From Azophilus sp965220425 (GTDB taxonomy: Bacteria; Pseudomonadota; Gammaproteobacteria; Pseudomonadales; Azotimanducaceae): DNA of 64,000 nt. Positions 36,151 to 45,648 of the stretch are shown here, in pieces. Positions within the stretch are counted from its first letter, which is position 1. The number at the start of each line of letters is the position of its first letter. The notes below the pieces were generated by a model. That model worked only from the letters and a program-made list of their open reading frames with translations. It had not been told where the DNA came from and ran no database searches. The stretch is taken from the NCBI GenBank assembly GCA_965220425.1, contig OZ244830.1, positions 3,472,001 to 3,536,000 of the forward strand. Direction: 5' to 3'. A program made the position numbers and the translations under genes.

Positions 36151-36603
36151 TCAGCACAAAGATGTCGGTAGCCTCCCCTCCCTTGTGCCCTTGGGGCTTC
36201 GCCAGCGGTGCGCTCGTTTCATGTCGATGTACTTCACTGGCACGAGGCGATGGCCAAGCATGTCCACTGCGGCTTGGGCTTGCTCAAGAATGACGTAGCC
36301 CAACAGCGGCTCAAAGTCCGATCCGTCATCCCCGGCCATGTCCACAAAAATGACCTCATTGGATACGGGCCGAAACCCGGCGATTTCGATTTCGACGGGC
36401 CAGCAAGCTTCGCCGCGCACGATTTCCTGGTTCGCCATCTGCAATTCCACCGGCCCCGAACGCGGAAACTCTCCCAATCGTTCCTTCCATGAAGCCGGAA
36501 GAATGAGGGCACCAGCACCCGTATCAACCAGCATGCCGCACTCGATGGACTTGTCCTCATCAAACAAATTCGTAATCGACGTTTGCACTACGATGCGGCC
36601 CAT
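36151..36603 (-). CDS. Retropepsin-like aspartic protease family protein
   Basis: A 150-residue protein with the single-lobe aspartyl protease motif MLVDTGAGALILPASW, followed by a strand-rich middle (VELQMANQEIVRG) and FEPLLGYVILEQAQAAVDML, which aligns with the usual late hydrophobic-G-x-x-x-L region. Such clan AA proteins work as dimers. No signal peptide is present. It lies between a DUF4143 scrap and an IS91 scrap, so it may be a passenger of rearranged DNA. Whether it is active cannot be judged. Confidence 0.72.
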   Translation of the reverse strand: MGRIVVQTSITNLFDEDKSIECGMLVDTGAGALILPASWKERLGEFPRSGPVELQMANQEIVRGEACWPVEIEIAGFRPVSNEVIFVDMAGDDGSDFEPLLGYVILEQAQAAVDMLGHRLVPVKYIDMKRAHRWRSPKGTREGRLPTSLC

Positions 36604-36629
36604 GAGACTCCCTGTTCATGCCGGGGAAT

Positions 36630-36785
36630 TTCAGTATCGACGCTGCCACCGAGACGGGTCAAGGCCGGAATGGGCTCGCGTTTCGGCACGACGTGCTCGC
36701 GAGCGATGAAATCCAAGGGGTCGAGCACGACGTGGGTAGTGCCATCGTGGAACGGCTACTCGAACGTGTAGACGACTTGTTCTCG
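36630..36785 (-). mobile_element. Second IS91-family transposase fragment
   Basis: Minus frame VVYTFE, a TAG, then PFHDGTTHVVLDPLDFIARE is the tract which in IS91-type transposases reads like Y-R-D-G-T-T-H-V-I-F-E-P-L-D-F-I-A-R. It is the portion missing from the fragment at 28800-29090. No ends or catalytic part remain. Confidence 0.7.
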
Positions 36786-36901
36786 TTCGTTGGTCGACAG
36801 CCGTTCGTTCGGGATGGGACGAGGGATCCTCCAGATAGCCGTTCAACGCGCAGACTGGGATTTCCATGGTTGCAAAGAACTGCAACGCCGCGCGCAGGGC
36901 A

Positions 36902-38434
36902 TCAGACCTTCAAGGCGGCCCTGAACCGCGTGTGCGCATATCGTCGGACGGGGTCGCTGCCGACCTCATGGAACGACAGGAGCGCCATGCGTCCCCAGAC
37001 ACCCGAAAAGTAATCACTGGGCAACCCTGCCGGGGCGAACAGGTTGTCGTGAATCGCCGAGTAGGTGAGGGTCGGTGACCTGTCGCTGGTCGGGCCGGTG
37101 TAGAGATTGAGCACGCGTTCCTGCTCCCCGCTGGATGGCAGGAAGTGCGAGGTCACCTCCAGTTCGTTGCCGCCCTTCCCGGCGCGCACTTCCAGCCGTG
37201 ACTCGAACGCCTCGTAGTCGCCCGCGTAGTGGTTCATGGGCAGGGTAGTCTGTGCTTCCGAGAATGGCGGCTCGACGGTCAGTCCGAGGTGCTCCCGAAG
37301 AACGGTCGTGACCAGCCGGTCGTGCATGGGGCTCGAACCCGGCCCCGTACCGAAACTCGCAATCACGAGGTCGTACTCCGGAAACACCGTCAGGCCCGCC
37401 GTGCCTCCCGGTGATCCGCCGCCGTGCCACCACCCGGTGGTGTCGCCGATGGGCGGCAGGAACCAGCCGAGGCCCACCGGGGGCGCGTTGGGTGTCTTCA
37501 GGTCGAAGGTCGGGGTGCGCATCATGCGGGTGTGTTCGGCGGAGAGTACGCGCGTTCCGTTGGGCGCCACGCCGTCGGCCAGGTGGGTGCGCGCGAATGC
37601 AATGAGGTCGCCGACGGTGACGATCGGCGTTGCGCCGGCCGGAGCCGCCGACACCGGCAGCATGAACAGGCCGGCGGCTTCCATTTCGCCCCCGGGGCCC
37701 GGATAGGCCCCGAGCGCGGTGCGGTGCAGGATCGCCTGGGTGGCGGAGGTGACGGATCGCTCCATGCCGATCGGCGCGAAGATCTCCTCCTCGAGCGCCC
37801 GGTTGAAGCTCTTGCCGGAAAGGGTCTCGATGATCCGCCCGGCGATGGTGAAGCCCGGATTCGTGTAGTGCAGCAGTTCGCCCGGTGCGAACAGGGTACC
37901 TGTTCCGGACAGCGCATCGATGTACGACTGCACGGCATCGGGGCCGAATTCACGGGCGGGCATCAGCGAGTCCGCATCGATGCCGTTGGAGTGATTGACA
38001 AGCTGCTTCACCCGGATTCGCTCCGCGGCCCCCCTCTCGGCAAGGCGAAAGTCCGGGAGGTAGCGGGTAATCGGCGCCTCGAGGTCGATCCGGCCGGCTT
38101 CCACGTATTTCAGCAGCAGGGTCGTCGTCAGCACCTTGGTGATGGACCCGAGCAGCCAGGCCGTATCCGTGGTCATGGGATCCCCCGTGTTGAGGTTGCG
38201 CTCGCCGTGCGCAAACATCCACTGCGACCCGTCCTGGTAGATGCCGGCCACGTAACCCGGCGACCCGAGTTCGGCGGCGAGCCGGGGGATCAGGTCGGAA
38301 AGCAGTTCACCGATGCCCGCGAGCGACGAGCCTCCCGCTTGCTGAGCGCCGGCCGCGGCGGGCCAGCCTGTCAGTGCAATGGCAGGTGTCGCGGCCAATG
38401 CGGCCGCACCGGAAACGAACTGTCGACGTCGCAT
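36902..38434 (-). CDS. Serine hydrolase, beta-lactamase/PBP4-like (S12), Tat-exported
   Basis: A 510-residue protein with a twin-arginine signal (MRRRQFVSGAAALAATPAIA). The active-site triad of the S12 family is complete: SxxK as SITK in LLGSITKVLTTT, YxN as YTN in LLHYTNPGFTI, and HGG in TGWWHGGGSPGG. The C-terminal 130 residues form an extra domain. Members include D-amino-acid amidases, esterases and class C-like enzymes, so the substrate may be a D-peptide or ester. The start at 38434 is chosen for the signal; upstream codons carry no similarity. An inverted repeat sits 38 bases upstream. Confidence 0.88.
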   Translation of the reverse strand: MRRRQFVSGAAALAATPAIALTGWPAAAGAQQAGGSSLAGIGELLSDLIPRLAAELGSPGYVAGIYQDGSQWMFAHGERNLNTGDPMTTDTAWLLGSITKVLTTTLLLKYVEAGRIDLEAPITRYLPDFRLAERGAAERIRVKQLVNHSNGIDADSLMPAREFGPDAVQSYIDALSGTGTLFAPGELLHYTNPGFTIAGRIIETLSGKSFNRALEEEIFAPIGMERSVTSATQAILHRTALGAYPGPGGEMEAAGLFMLPVSAAPAGATPIVTVGDLIAFARTHLADGVAPNGTRVLSAEHTRMMRTPTFDLKTPNAPPVGLGWFLPPIGDTTGWWHGGGSPGGTAGLTVFPEYDLVIASFGTGPGSSPMHDRLVTTVLREHLGLTVEPPFSEAQTTLPMNHYAGDYEAFESRLEVRAGKGGNELEVTSHFLPSSGEQERVLNLYTGPTSDRSPTLTYSAIHDNLFAPAGLPSDYFSGVWGRMALLSFHEVGSDPVRRYAHTRFRAALKV

Positions 38435-38471
38435 ACCCACACTTTCATGAAAAAAATCATAACCCTTTGAT

Positions 38472-38493
38472 TTCAAATAAGAACATATTTGAA
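38472..38493 (-). promoter_or_regulatory. Inverted repeat upstream of the serine hydrolase
   Basis: TTCAAATA and TATTTGAA face each other across six bases in an AT-rich stretch just upstream of the gene starting at 38434. It could be an operator or simply promoter sequence. Confidence 0.4.
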
Positions 38494-38516
38494 GTAATAT
38501 CGGCAACTGCGGCACC

Positions 38517-38627
38517 GAGCGGGCATGAGGTATGGTCCTTCGGCACGCCAAGCGGAGGCGCTTCTGGAAGACTTGGGCGCCCTGAACTGCTTTAAAGGTG
38601 CCGAAGGCCCATACCTCACACCCGCTC
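38517..38627. repeat. 111-bp inverted-repeat element
   Basis: The left arm starting GAGCGGGCATGAGGTATGGT (38517-38545) matches the reverse complement of 38599-38627 at 26 of 29 positions. The 53-bp centre is non-coding. It is a different family from the 182/183-bp elements. A separate GC palindrome, CCCCGGCGCGCCGGGG, lies nearby at 38666-38681. Confidence 0.7.
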
Positions 38628-38783
38628 TCATCCCACGACCGACCGTTGTTACTTGCGCGTCCGCGCCCCGGCGCGCCGGGGTGGAAACTCCCATCGAATC
38701 AACGCTCTTTTCAGACGCAGGCAAGCAACTTTGACCTGAACCGGAGACTGTCGAGAAGTTCGCCGACATCTCCGAGTTACCGG

Positions 38784-41090
38784 CTACCGCTCGGCCTGCA
38801 TGACGTTTCTCGCAAAGAAGTCCGCGAGCTTGCGGATGAAATAGTCTTCCGCCACGCCGGTATAGCCGTGGCCCTCTTCCGGCAGCACCACCTGGTCGTG
38901 GTCGATGCCGGCATCGATCAGCGCGCGGCTCATGCGCATGAACTCCGGAAAGGTCGCGAAATCCGCCAGGCCGCCCACGAGCATCAGCCTGCCCTTCACC
39001 TGCGGCGCCAGCCGGTAGGGGGTTGCGAAATCGTAGGCGTCCTTGGCACGCTCCGGCAGGTCGAGGTAGGGCTCGTACAGGAGTGACGAATAGGGGTTGT
39101 AACCCGGTGCGCTGGAGACCGCCGCCCGGTACAGGTCCGGCGCCTGGGCCAGGGCTGCAAAGGCGTAGTAACCGCCCCAGGAATGTCCCCAGATGCCGAC
39201 GCGGTCGAGGTCCATGAAGGGGTGCCGTTCGCCGAGTTGGCGGATGGCCGCGGCATGGTCCGCAATTTCGTTCTTGCCCCAGCTCCGGTAGATGACATCC
39301 TGGAACGACTTGGAGCGCTCCGGCGTGCCGCGCCCGTCCAGGGTGACGACCACGTAGCCGAGTTGCGCCATGGCGCGCGGCAGGTTCTGGGTTTTCGACA
39401 GGCCGAGCGAAAAGGTCCGGTCGGTCGCCACGATCTGGGGGCCGGCATAGAGGTATTCGAGAACCGGATACTTCTTCCCGGGGTCGAAATCGTAAGGCCT
39501 GTGCATGACCCCCCACAGATCGGTCTCGCCGTCGGCGGCCTTGACGCTGAACTCCACGGTCGGTGTCCAGCCCAGCGAATCCAACGCTGAAGTATCCGCT
39601 TCCGCCAGGGTGCGGATCAGGGATCCGTCGGCGGCGCGCAGGTCGACGCGGGGCGCTCTGCCGGGACTGGAATGCGTGTCGACGAAGTATGCGAGCGACG
39701 GGGAAAACTTTACGGCATGCTGGCCTTCGCCCTCCGTCAGCCTCTGCACGGCGCCGCCATCGAGGGCCACCCGGTACAGGTGGGTATCGTAGACCCGGGG
39801 ACGCTCCCCGTGGGCCGTGAAGTACACCCAGCCGTTCTCCCGGTCGATCTTCTGCACCTCCAGAACGGGAAATTGGCCCCGGGTCAACTGGCGCTCGAGA
39901 CGCCCGTCGTTGCGATACAGGTACAGGTGATTCCAACCGTCCCGGATCGACTCCCACAGAAAGCCGTCGCCGTTGGGCAGGGCCGTAAAACCAGTGTTGC
40001 CGAAGGCGATGACATCGTGCTGGATCTTGACGAAGGTTTCCGCCGTCTCGGTGAACAGTGTCCGCACCGACCCGTCCAGGGCGTTCGCGGCCATGATGTC
40101 CACCGACTTGAAATCCCGGGAAAAGCGCGCGAACAGCGCTTCCGACGAGTCCGGCCGCCAGCCGAGCAGGCTGAAATAGCGGTCTTCCGTATCCACATCC
40201 AGGGCGACACGCTCCCCCGAAAGGATGTGCAGGATGTACGGCCGCACGTGGTCGAGGTGACCCCCGGCTGCCGCGAACGGCCGCCCGATGGTGCGCTCGA
40301 TGGTTTCCATGTAGTGCAGTTCCCCCTTGCGGGGCAGCTTCGAGCGGTCGGTAAGGGTCGCGAAGAGCTTCAGGCTGTCCGGCGACCAGGGGGTGAACGG
40401 CACGTAGGCGATCGTCAGGCCCGCCCCGAGGGAAAGGCGCGTGCTTTCCACGTCCCAACCATCATCGAAGGTGCCGTCCGTGGTGAGCGGATGCGTGCTG
40501 CCGTCCGCCGCCGAGCGCAGGGCCACGTTCTCGTCGACCAGGGTGGCGTACCACTTGCCGTCCGGGGACAGCACCTCCGGCGAAGGCACCGCCATGCCGA
40601 AATAGCCGCGGCGCGGGAAGGTCCCCGGCCGCACACCGGCGGCGACCGTTGCGACCGGCGCGGGCTGCTCCTCGACCCCGTAGGTCGCCAGGTCCAGGCT
40701 GAACCGGCGTCCTTCCAGGGAGAAGGTTGCGGTGGCGCCATCGGGAGTCAACTGGAAGGTCTCGAAGGGCACCCCGGCATAGGGCGGTTCGTGGCCAATC
40801 GCCTCGGCGATGGCGGCACGCAGGCGCTGCACATCGAACAGCGGCTCCAGGGTGTTGGCGGCCGGATCCATACGCCAGATCACCCGGTTTGCCGGCCCGC
40901 CTTCGGCGTACCAGAAGCTCGAGCCGTCGGCGAGCCAGTTGGGCTCGATGGAGGCGCCCTTCACCAGCGCGGAAAAATCGAGATACTGCTCGAACACCGC
41001 CTGGCGGCCATCTTCGGCCGCAGCCAGGGCCGCGAGCGGGAAGAGCAACACCAAGCCAAGCGCCGCCCGCATTCGTCTGTAGTTTTCCAT
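38784..41090 (-). CDS. DPP-IV-like S9B peptidase
   Basis: A 768-residue exported serine peptidase with a signal peptide (LGLVLLFPLAALAAAED). The propeller occupies roughly residues 40-520 and the hydrolase domain the rest. Ser637 lies in GIWGHSWGGYY, Asp in GGLADFATF and His741 in PEEGHGY. It would release dipeptides from peptides in the periplasm. Residues about 330-480 are nearly duplicated in the remnant at 47384-47881. The gene faces the serine hydrolase in the same direction, with the 111-bp repeat between them. Confidence 0.92.
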   Translation of the reverse strand: MENYRRMRAALGLVLLFPLAALAAAEDGRQAVFEQYLDFSALVKGASIEPNWLADGSSFWYAEGGPANRVIWRMDPAANTLEPLFDVQRLRAAIAEAIGHEPPYAGVPFETFQLTPDGATATFSLEGRRFSLDLATYGVEEQPAPVATVAAGVRPGTFPRRGYFGMAVPSPEVLSPDGKWYATLVDENVALRSAADGSTHPLTTDGTFDDGWDVESTRLSLGAGLTIAYVPFTPWSPDSLKLFATLTDRSKLPRKGELHYMETIERTIGRPFAAAGGHLDHVRPYILHILSGERVALDVDTEDRYFSLLGWRPDSSEALFARFSRDFKSVDIMAANALDGSVRTLFTETAETFVKIQHDVIAFGNTGFTALPNGDGFLWESIRDGWNHLYLYRNDGRLERQLTRGQFPVLEVQKIDRENGWVYFTAHGERPRVYDTHLYRVALDGGAVQRLTEGEGQHAVKFSPSLAYFVDTHSSPGRAPRVDLRAADGSLIRTLAEADTSALDSLGWTPTVEFSVKAADGETDLWGVMHRPYDFDPGKKYPVLEYLYAGPQIVATDRTFSLGLSKTQNLPRAMAQLGYVVVTLDGRGTPERSKSFQDVIYRSWGKNEIADHAAAIRQLGERHPFMDLDRVGIWGHSWGGYYAFAALAQAPDLYRAAVSSAPGYNPYSSLLYEPYLDLPERAKDAYDFATPYRLAPQVKGRLMLVGGLADFATFPEFMRMSRALIDAGIDHDQVVLPEEGHGYTGVAEDYFIRKLADFFARNVMQAER

Positions 41091-41281
41091 GGAATATAAT
41101 CCTCGTCTGTGGTCAATTCGGGCAATGGGCGCACTGTTCGGTACGGCTACGCTAGTTGACGTAAACTGGCCGTCGCTACCTCAGCCGTATGCCAAAATTG
41201 ATCGCCCGGAATTTCGATGGTCGTCCACTCGGCGACCCGCGTGATTGTCCATCTGGCCCCAACGCCCGGAGGAGTAACACC

Positions 41282-41569
41282 ATGCCCAGATACGTGATCG
41301 AAAGAGACATCCCCGAGATCGGTACCGCCGAACGCGATGCATTGCGCGAGGCATCGCAGAAGTCGAACAGCGTACTTGCCGCCATGAAAGCCGAGAACAA
41401 GAACATCCAGTGGGAACACTCCTACGTCGCCGGCGACAAGACGTTCTGCATATACATCGCGGACGACCCCCAGCTCATCGACGAACACGCGCAGCGAAGC
41501 GGATTCCCCGCGAGCGAGGTCACCTTGGTCAAACGCATGATCGACCCGGTGACGGCCGAAGCCGACTAG
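41282..41569 (+). CDS. DUF4242 (SCO4226-like) small protein
   Basis: A 95-residue ferredoxin-like-fold protein: MPRYVIERDIPEIGTAERDA, IQWEHSYVAGDKTFCIYIAD and LIDEHAQRSGFPASEVTLVK match the DUF4242 pattern. One Streptomyces member binds nickel, but metal binding here is not established. GGAGGAG lies nine bases before the ATG. A single gene; no partner suggests a role. Confidence 0.85.
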   Translation: MPRYVIERDIPEIGTAERDALREASQKSNSVLAAMKAENKNIQWEHSYVAGDKTFCIYIADDPQLIDEHAQRSGFPASEVTLVKRMIDPVTAEAD

Positions 41570-41837
41570 ACCTCTGCCCGAACCGCAGCCGGGCTTTCGA
41601 ACCAAGGCTTCCCGGTATTCGAATTGCCGTGATCCGAGGGTCACGGCGTGTTGGCGCCCAACTGCTCAGGCGCCACTTGAGCCTTCCATGACCATTTCTA
41701 CTTCCCAATCCACGCGCTTCATCGGGATATTCTCGTATTGATCCGTTACGGCAGTCACGCCATCGTCAATCCCACCCTGGTCGTACCCGCGGGGCCGGAC
41801 CTGTCGTTCACATAGTTGTCTTGCGGGATTGAGCCGG

Positions 41838-42248
41838 TCAATCGTCCGGGATAAACGGTAGTTCCAAGTAGGAACCATCCGCGCCGCCGCGGTGTAAACC
41901 GATGGTCGGGACGATATTGTCCTCTGCGTCGGGCCGGTTCTGCGGCGACAGTTCGGGGTGCAGGTCGTAGTCCGGCCAGTCGGCCACCGAGATCTGCGCA
42001 GCGTCCACCGGCGGCCCGAAGGTGCCGTCGTGGGTGAAGTCGGCGGTGTAGTCGTCGCGCCCTGACTCGCCGGGCTCCCGCGCCAGAGTGTTGGCCCCGG
42101 CCAGGTAGAACCGTGCCGGCACGGCCCGTTCCAGCGGCCAGGACGGTTCCGCGCGCCAGCCCTCGTTCTGGACGAAGATGTACACTGGCGGTTCCCCGTC
42201 GATGCCATTGCGGACCCCTTTCAGCCAGCGGTCGAAAATGGAACACAC
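41838..42248 (-). pseudogene. CocE/NonD-family hydrolase fragment
   Basis: The frame FDRWLKGVRNGIDGEPPVYI, FVQNEGWRAEPSWPLERAVP and ARFYLAG is the linker between the hydrolase and jelly-roll domains of CocE/NonD (X-Pro dipeptidyl-peptidase-like) esterases. The catalytic N-terminal domain is missing and the C-terminal domain is cut short. In the next 170 bases a different minus frame ends PMKRVDWEVEMVMEGSSGA, possibly its continuation after a frameshift. Confidence 0.65.
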
Positions 42249-42555
42249 AGGGCGACGCTTGCCGCCAGACGAACTACTCGAACGTGGGAATGCGGGGGTT
42301 TTGACATGGTTCCGGCCCTTATTTCGTTAACCGACACCGCGGCTGAAAAGCTAACGGGGCGATGCCCAAACCCGACAAGAAAGCGGTGCCCCGGTGCAAA
42401 CACGACTCAATCGATCACCATTGTCCACGAAAAACATGCGGGCCATCGAGTCGGTGTTCTTCGTGATGAAGGAAGGACGGGTCGTACTGGGTCCTTGAGC
42501 GGGGTCTCCCCAAGCCGCTATGGTGGGCGTGTGTAGAGCCACGGGGAAATTCGCC
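42249..42555. other. Intergenic region with no recognised feature
   Basis: Lies upstream of the M19-like gene. No open frame here resembles a known family, and there is no clear ribosome-binding site for any of them. Confidence 0.35.
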
Positions 42556-43569
42556 ATGAACGCGGAACCTGCAAGCACAGACATATCGGCGCGCACCATT
42601 GAACTGCTCGCCGATGCAACCGTATGGGACAACCATGCCTGCATGCCCGTACGGCCCGGCGATGTCGAATTCCTCCACCAACTCGAACGACACCGGCAGA
42701 GCGGCGCCTCGTTTGTGAGCCTCAACGTCTCCTTTGACCAGTTCCCTTGGCACTTCGGCTTCAAGATGCTGGCCACGTTCCGGAGCTGGATCAAGCGGCA
42801 CCCCGAGCGGTACCTGCTGGTGAACAAGGTCGGCGACATCCATCGCGCCAAGCGGGAGGGAAAGCTGGGCGTCGCCTTCGACCTCGAAGGTGCGGTGGCG
42901 GTGGACGATCTGCCCGAGCTTGTCGAACCCTACTACGCACTCGGTGTCCGCTGGATGCTGATCGCCTACAACCTCAACAACCGCGTCGGCGGCGGCTGCC
43001 AGGACGACGATGCGGGGCTCACCGAATTCGGGCGGCGCGTGATCGACGAGATGGCGCGGGTCGGCATGGTGCTCTGCTGCAGCCACACCGGTTACCGCAC
43101 CGCACGGGAAGCGATCGAGTATTCGAGCAATCCCGTGATCTTCTCGCACTCAAACCCGCGCGCGCTCTGGGATCACGAGCGCAACATCCCGGACAACCTG
43201 ATCGAGGCCTGCGCCAAAAGCGGCGGCGTCATCAACGTCAACGGCATCGGCTTCTTTCTGGGCGACAACGACAATTCCACGAAGGCCATCGTCCGCCATA
43301 TCGACTACGTCGCCTCCCTCGTGGGGCCGGAACACGTCGGACTGGGGCTCGATTTCGTGTTCGATGCCTCGGAACTCGACGACCTGGTCGAGAACAACCC
43401 GGAACTGTTTCCACCCGAGAAAGGCTATGGGAAGGGCTTGCGCATGGTGGAACCGGAACGGATACCCGTGATCGCAGAGCACCTGCTGCAACTCGGCTGG
43501 GACGAAAACGCGGTGTGCGGCCTGCTTGGCAGAAACAACTTGCGCGTTGCGGAACAGGTGTGGCGCTGA
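42556..43569 (+). CDS. M19 dipeptidase-like protein
   Basis: A 337-residue cytoplasmic protein of the dipeptidase family. The early strand reads VWDNHACMP, so the His of HxD is kept but the Asp is Cys. The bridging Glu is present in VAFDLEGAV, His in CCSHTGYRT, His in VIFSHSNPRAL and Asp in VGLGLDFVFD. This is the closest to a normal metal site of the three M19-like proteins in the window. It would cut dipeptides or related amides. The start at 42556 follows family length. Confidence 0.85.
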   Translation: MNAEPASTDISARTIELLADATVWDNHACMPVRPGDVEFLHQLERHRQSGASFVSLNVSFDQFPWHFGFKMLATFRSWIKRHPERYLLVNKVGDIHRAKREGKLGVAFDLEGAVAVDDLPELVEPYYALGVRWMLIAYNLNNRVGGGCQDDDAGLTEFGRRVIDEMARVGMVLCCSHTGYRTAREAIEYSSNPVIFSHSNPRALWDHERNIPDNLIEACAKSGGVINVNGIGFFLGDNDNSTKAIVRHIDYVASLVGPEHVGLGLDFVFDASELDDLVENNPELFPPEKGYGKGLRMVEPERIPVIAEHLLQLGWDENAVCGLLGRNNLRVAEQVWR

Positions 43570-43615
43570 GCATGGCCGGTGCCGCGCCCGTCGGCAGGCG
43601 ACCTGGCCCCAGACC

Positions 43616-43996
43616 CTATCGGATCACCCTTACGTTGGTTTCGAGACGCAACCGCTTCCAGGCGCGATCCGCCGTGTAGACGGTCGCCTCCCGGTCCAAT
43701 CCAAGCGCGAGGCAAGCGCGATCTCCGAGTGACAAACCGAGGTCTCTTGTACGATTGCGCAACTCCCCGGCAATTTCCGCCTGCTTTGCGGTAAATGGTG
43801 CCAGAGCAAGCCCCAGGCTTTCGAGGCTGCCGCGCAATCCGGGCATGTCCTCGATACCGTCCGAAACCTTCTGCACGACCTCCGCCCAGTTGACGGTGGA
43901 CATGGCCGACTCGGAAATTACCGACCTGACAGCGTTCGCTCCCGGCTCGCGTTGCAGGTACGCAAGCAGCGCGGAGGCATCGAGTACCGCACTCAC
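43616..43996 (-). CDS. vapC: VapC PIN-domain toxin
   Basis: A 126-residue PIN ribonuclease: Asp in AVLDASALLAYL, Glu in TVNWAEVVQKV, Asp in SLGDRACLALGL and Asp in TVYTADRAWKRL complete the acidic site. It overlaps the antitoxin gene by four bases (ATGA). Confidence 0.92.
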   Translation of the reverse strand: MSAVLDASALLAYLQREPGANAVRSVISESAMSTVNWAEVVQKVSDGIEDMPGLRGSLESLGLALAPFTAKQAEIAGELRNRTRDLGLSLGDRACLALGLDREATVYTADRAWKRLRLETNVRVIR

Positions 43997-44256
43997 GCAT
44001 CCGACTCCCGCCGATACTCCTCCCGGCGTTCGGCAATCAACTCGTCCGACAGGCTCCGGCCATCGAACTTTCGGAAGTACTCGTGCAGCCGCCTTTCGAC
44101 GGCTTCGGGCTTCTCGATTACGAGCCGACCGTTAGAGACACGCGCGAGCAGCGAATCTCCCGGTTCGATCCTCAGCGCACCGCGCATTCGCGCCGGAATG
44201 ACAATTCGGCCCTGGGGGCCGAGCCGAACTTCGGCATGCAATTCCCAAGTGGACAA
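43993..44256 (-). CDS. vapB: VapB antitoxin, AbrB/SpoVT swapped-hairpin type
   Basis: An 87-residue protein whose first half (AEVRLGPQGRIVIPARMRGA and LRIEPGDSLLARVSNGRLVI) is the swapped-hairpin DNA-binding domain; the helical C-terminus neutralises VapC. It is the first gene of the pair. Its upstream region (44257-44616) is AT-rich near the start codon. Confidence 0.9.
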   Translation of the reverse strand: MSTWELHAEVRLGPQGRIVIPARMRGALRIEPGDSLLARVSNGRLVIEKPEAVERRLHEYFRKFDGRSLSDELIAERREEYRRESDA

Positions 44257-44616
44257 TTTAACTTCCTCTCTGACAAACTCTTGAGTTCATCCAATTTAGA
44301 AAAAATATGCCACAAACTACGCCAAAGGGCCACACAATTAATTGAAGTGTCAAACCACTGCTCGACCGTCCGAGACACGACCTACGGCAGCACGCTGTTG
44401 CATCGCATCACGACAATCGGGCGCAATGCCTGTACCACGGACCGTTCAGGGCCCGTGAATCGTGCCACCTGGCGTTTGGCGCTTCACTCACCCAATCCGA
44501 AGTGACTCCATCACTACCAATGTTCGGCATCGGCTTTCCGAATCAACCTTCACCGTTATCCTATACAGGCCCGCGCCGACACGGTGAGGCAACGAACAGC
44601 GAAGGGAAACCAGAAG
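44257..44616. promoter_or_regulatory. Divergent promoter region of vapBC and the monooxygenase operon
   Basis: About 360 bp without a gene. The first 90 bases are AT-rich (TTAGAAAAAATATGCC and similar) and probably contain the vapBC promoter; the remainder leads into the monooxygenase gene. No inverted repeat stands out. Confidence 0.45.
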
Positions 44617-45648
44617 ATGCATGAACTCCGAATCGGCGTCTGTTACGACTTCCGCAACCCCCCGGACTCCGGGGTGGCGGACAGGATGCTCTACGAAGAG
44701 ATCCTCGATCAGGTGCGCTGGCTCGACCGCATCGGTGCCGATCTCGTGTGGTTTACCGAGCACCATTTCATCGAAGATGGCTATCTGCCCAGTTGGGTGC
44801 CCGTCGCCGGCGCCATGGCGGCGGTTACCGAGCGCGTGCGCTTCGGCACGGATATCTGTCTGATGCCGTTCAATCACCCGATCCGCCTGGCCGAAGATCT
44901 CGCCGTACTCGACAACCTTTCCGGCGGGCGCGTTGAACTGGGCGTCGGTATGGGGTACGCGCCGCACGAGTTCCTCGGGTTCGGGTTCCCGGTGAGCCGG
45001 CGCGTTTCCTTGATGAACGAAGGCATCGAGGTGCTCCAGCGTTGTTTTCTTGGGGAGCGGTTCAGTTACCACGGCAACCGCTACCGCTTCGAGGACGTGA
45101 TCGTCAGGCCGGGCTATGTCCAGGAAGGCGGGCCGCCGTTGTGGATCGCGGCCATGTCGGAAGCGGGTGCGCTGCGTGCCGCTCGCTACCACACCCACTT
45201 TCTGCCGCAGGGCGAGAGAGCCCGTTCGTTCGACCCGTGGGTGCGGGCCCTCGAGGCCGACGGCCGCAAACCGGCCGATCACCGAATCGGCATCATCCGC
45301 AGTATTCTGGTAACCGACGACAAGGCAGGGGACTGGCCTGCGGTACGGGCCGCGGAACGTTACCGGATGGCGTTGTACAGCCGGTTCTTCGAGGAAAGCG
45401 GCGAAGGCTTCGGCAGCGGGGAGCCGGTTCCGCAGACCTGGGTGGTCGGCGATGCGGACCATTGCGTCGAGGTGCTCGGGGATTTCATCGCGACCTTCGG
45501 CATCACCGACATCGTGACCATGGCGGTACCGCCCGGCCTGCGCGCCGGTCAGATGCAGCCGAGCCTCGAACGGTTGTTTGCCGAGGTGGCGCCGCGCTTG
45601 AAAGCCCTGGCCGCGATTGCCAACGTTGATGAGGGAGTCAAATGCTGA
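44617..45648 (+). CDS. LLM-class flavin-dependent monooxygenase
   Basis: A 343-residue luciferase-like TIM-barrel enzyme. LVWFTEHHFIEDGYLPSW, ERVRFGTDICLMPFNHPIRL and AEDLAVLDNLSGGRVELGVG are standard for the family, which uses reduced flavin and oxygen to cleave or hydroxylate substrates. No signal peptide. The ATG at 44617 is favoured since MHELRIGVCYDF begins the fold. It is translationally coupled to the DUF819 membrane protein, which might carry its substrate. Confidence 0.9.
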   Translation: MHELRIGVCYDFRNPPDSGVADRMLYEEILDQVRWLDRIGADLVWFTEHHFIEDGYLPSWVPVAGAMAAVTERVRFGTDICLMPFNHPIRLAEDLAVLDNLSGGRVELGVGMGYAPHEFLGFGFPVSRRVSLMNEGIEVLQRCFLGERFSYHGNRYRFEDVIVRPGYVQEGGPPLWIAAMSEAGALRAARYHTHFLPQGERARSFDPWVRALEADGRKPADHRIGIIRSILVTDDKAGDWPAVRAAERYRMALYSRFFEESGEGFGSGEPVPQTWVVGDADHCVEVLGDFIATFGITDIVTMAVPPGLRAGQMQPSLERLFAEVAPRLKALAAIANVDEGVKC

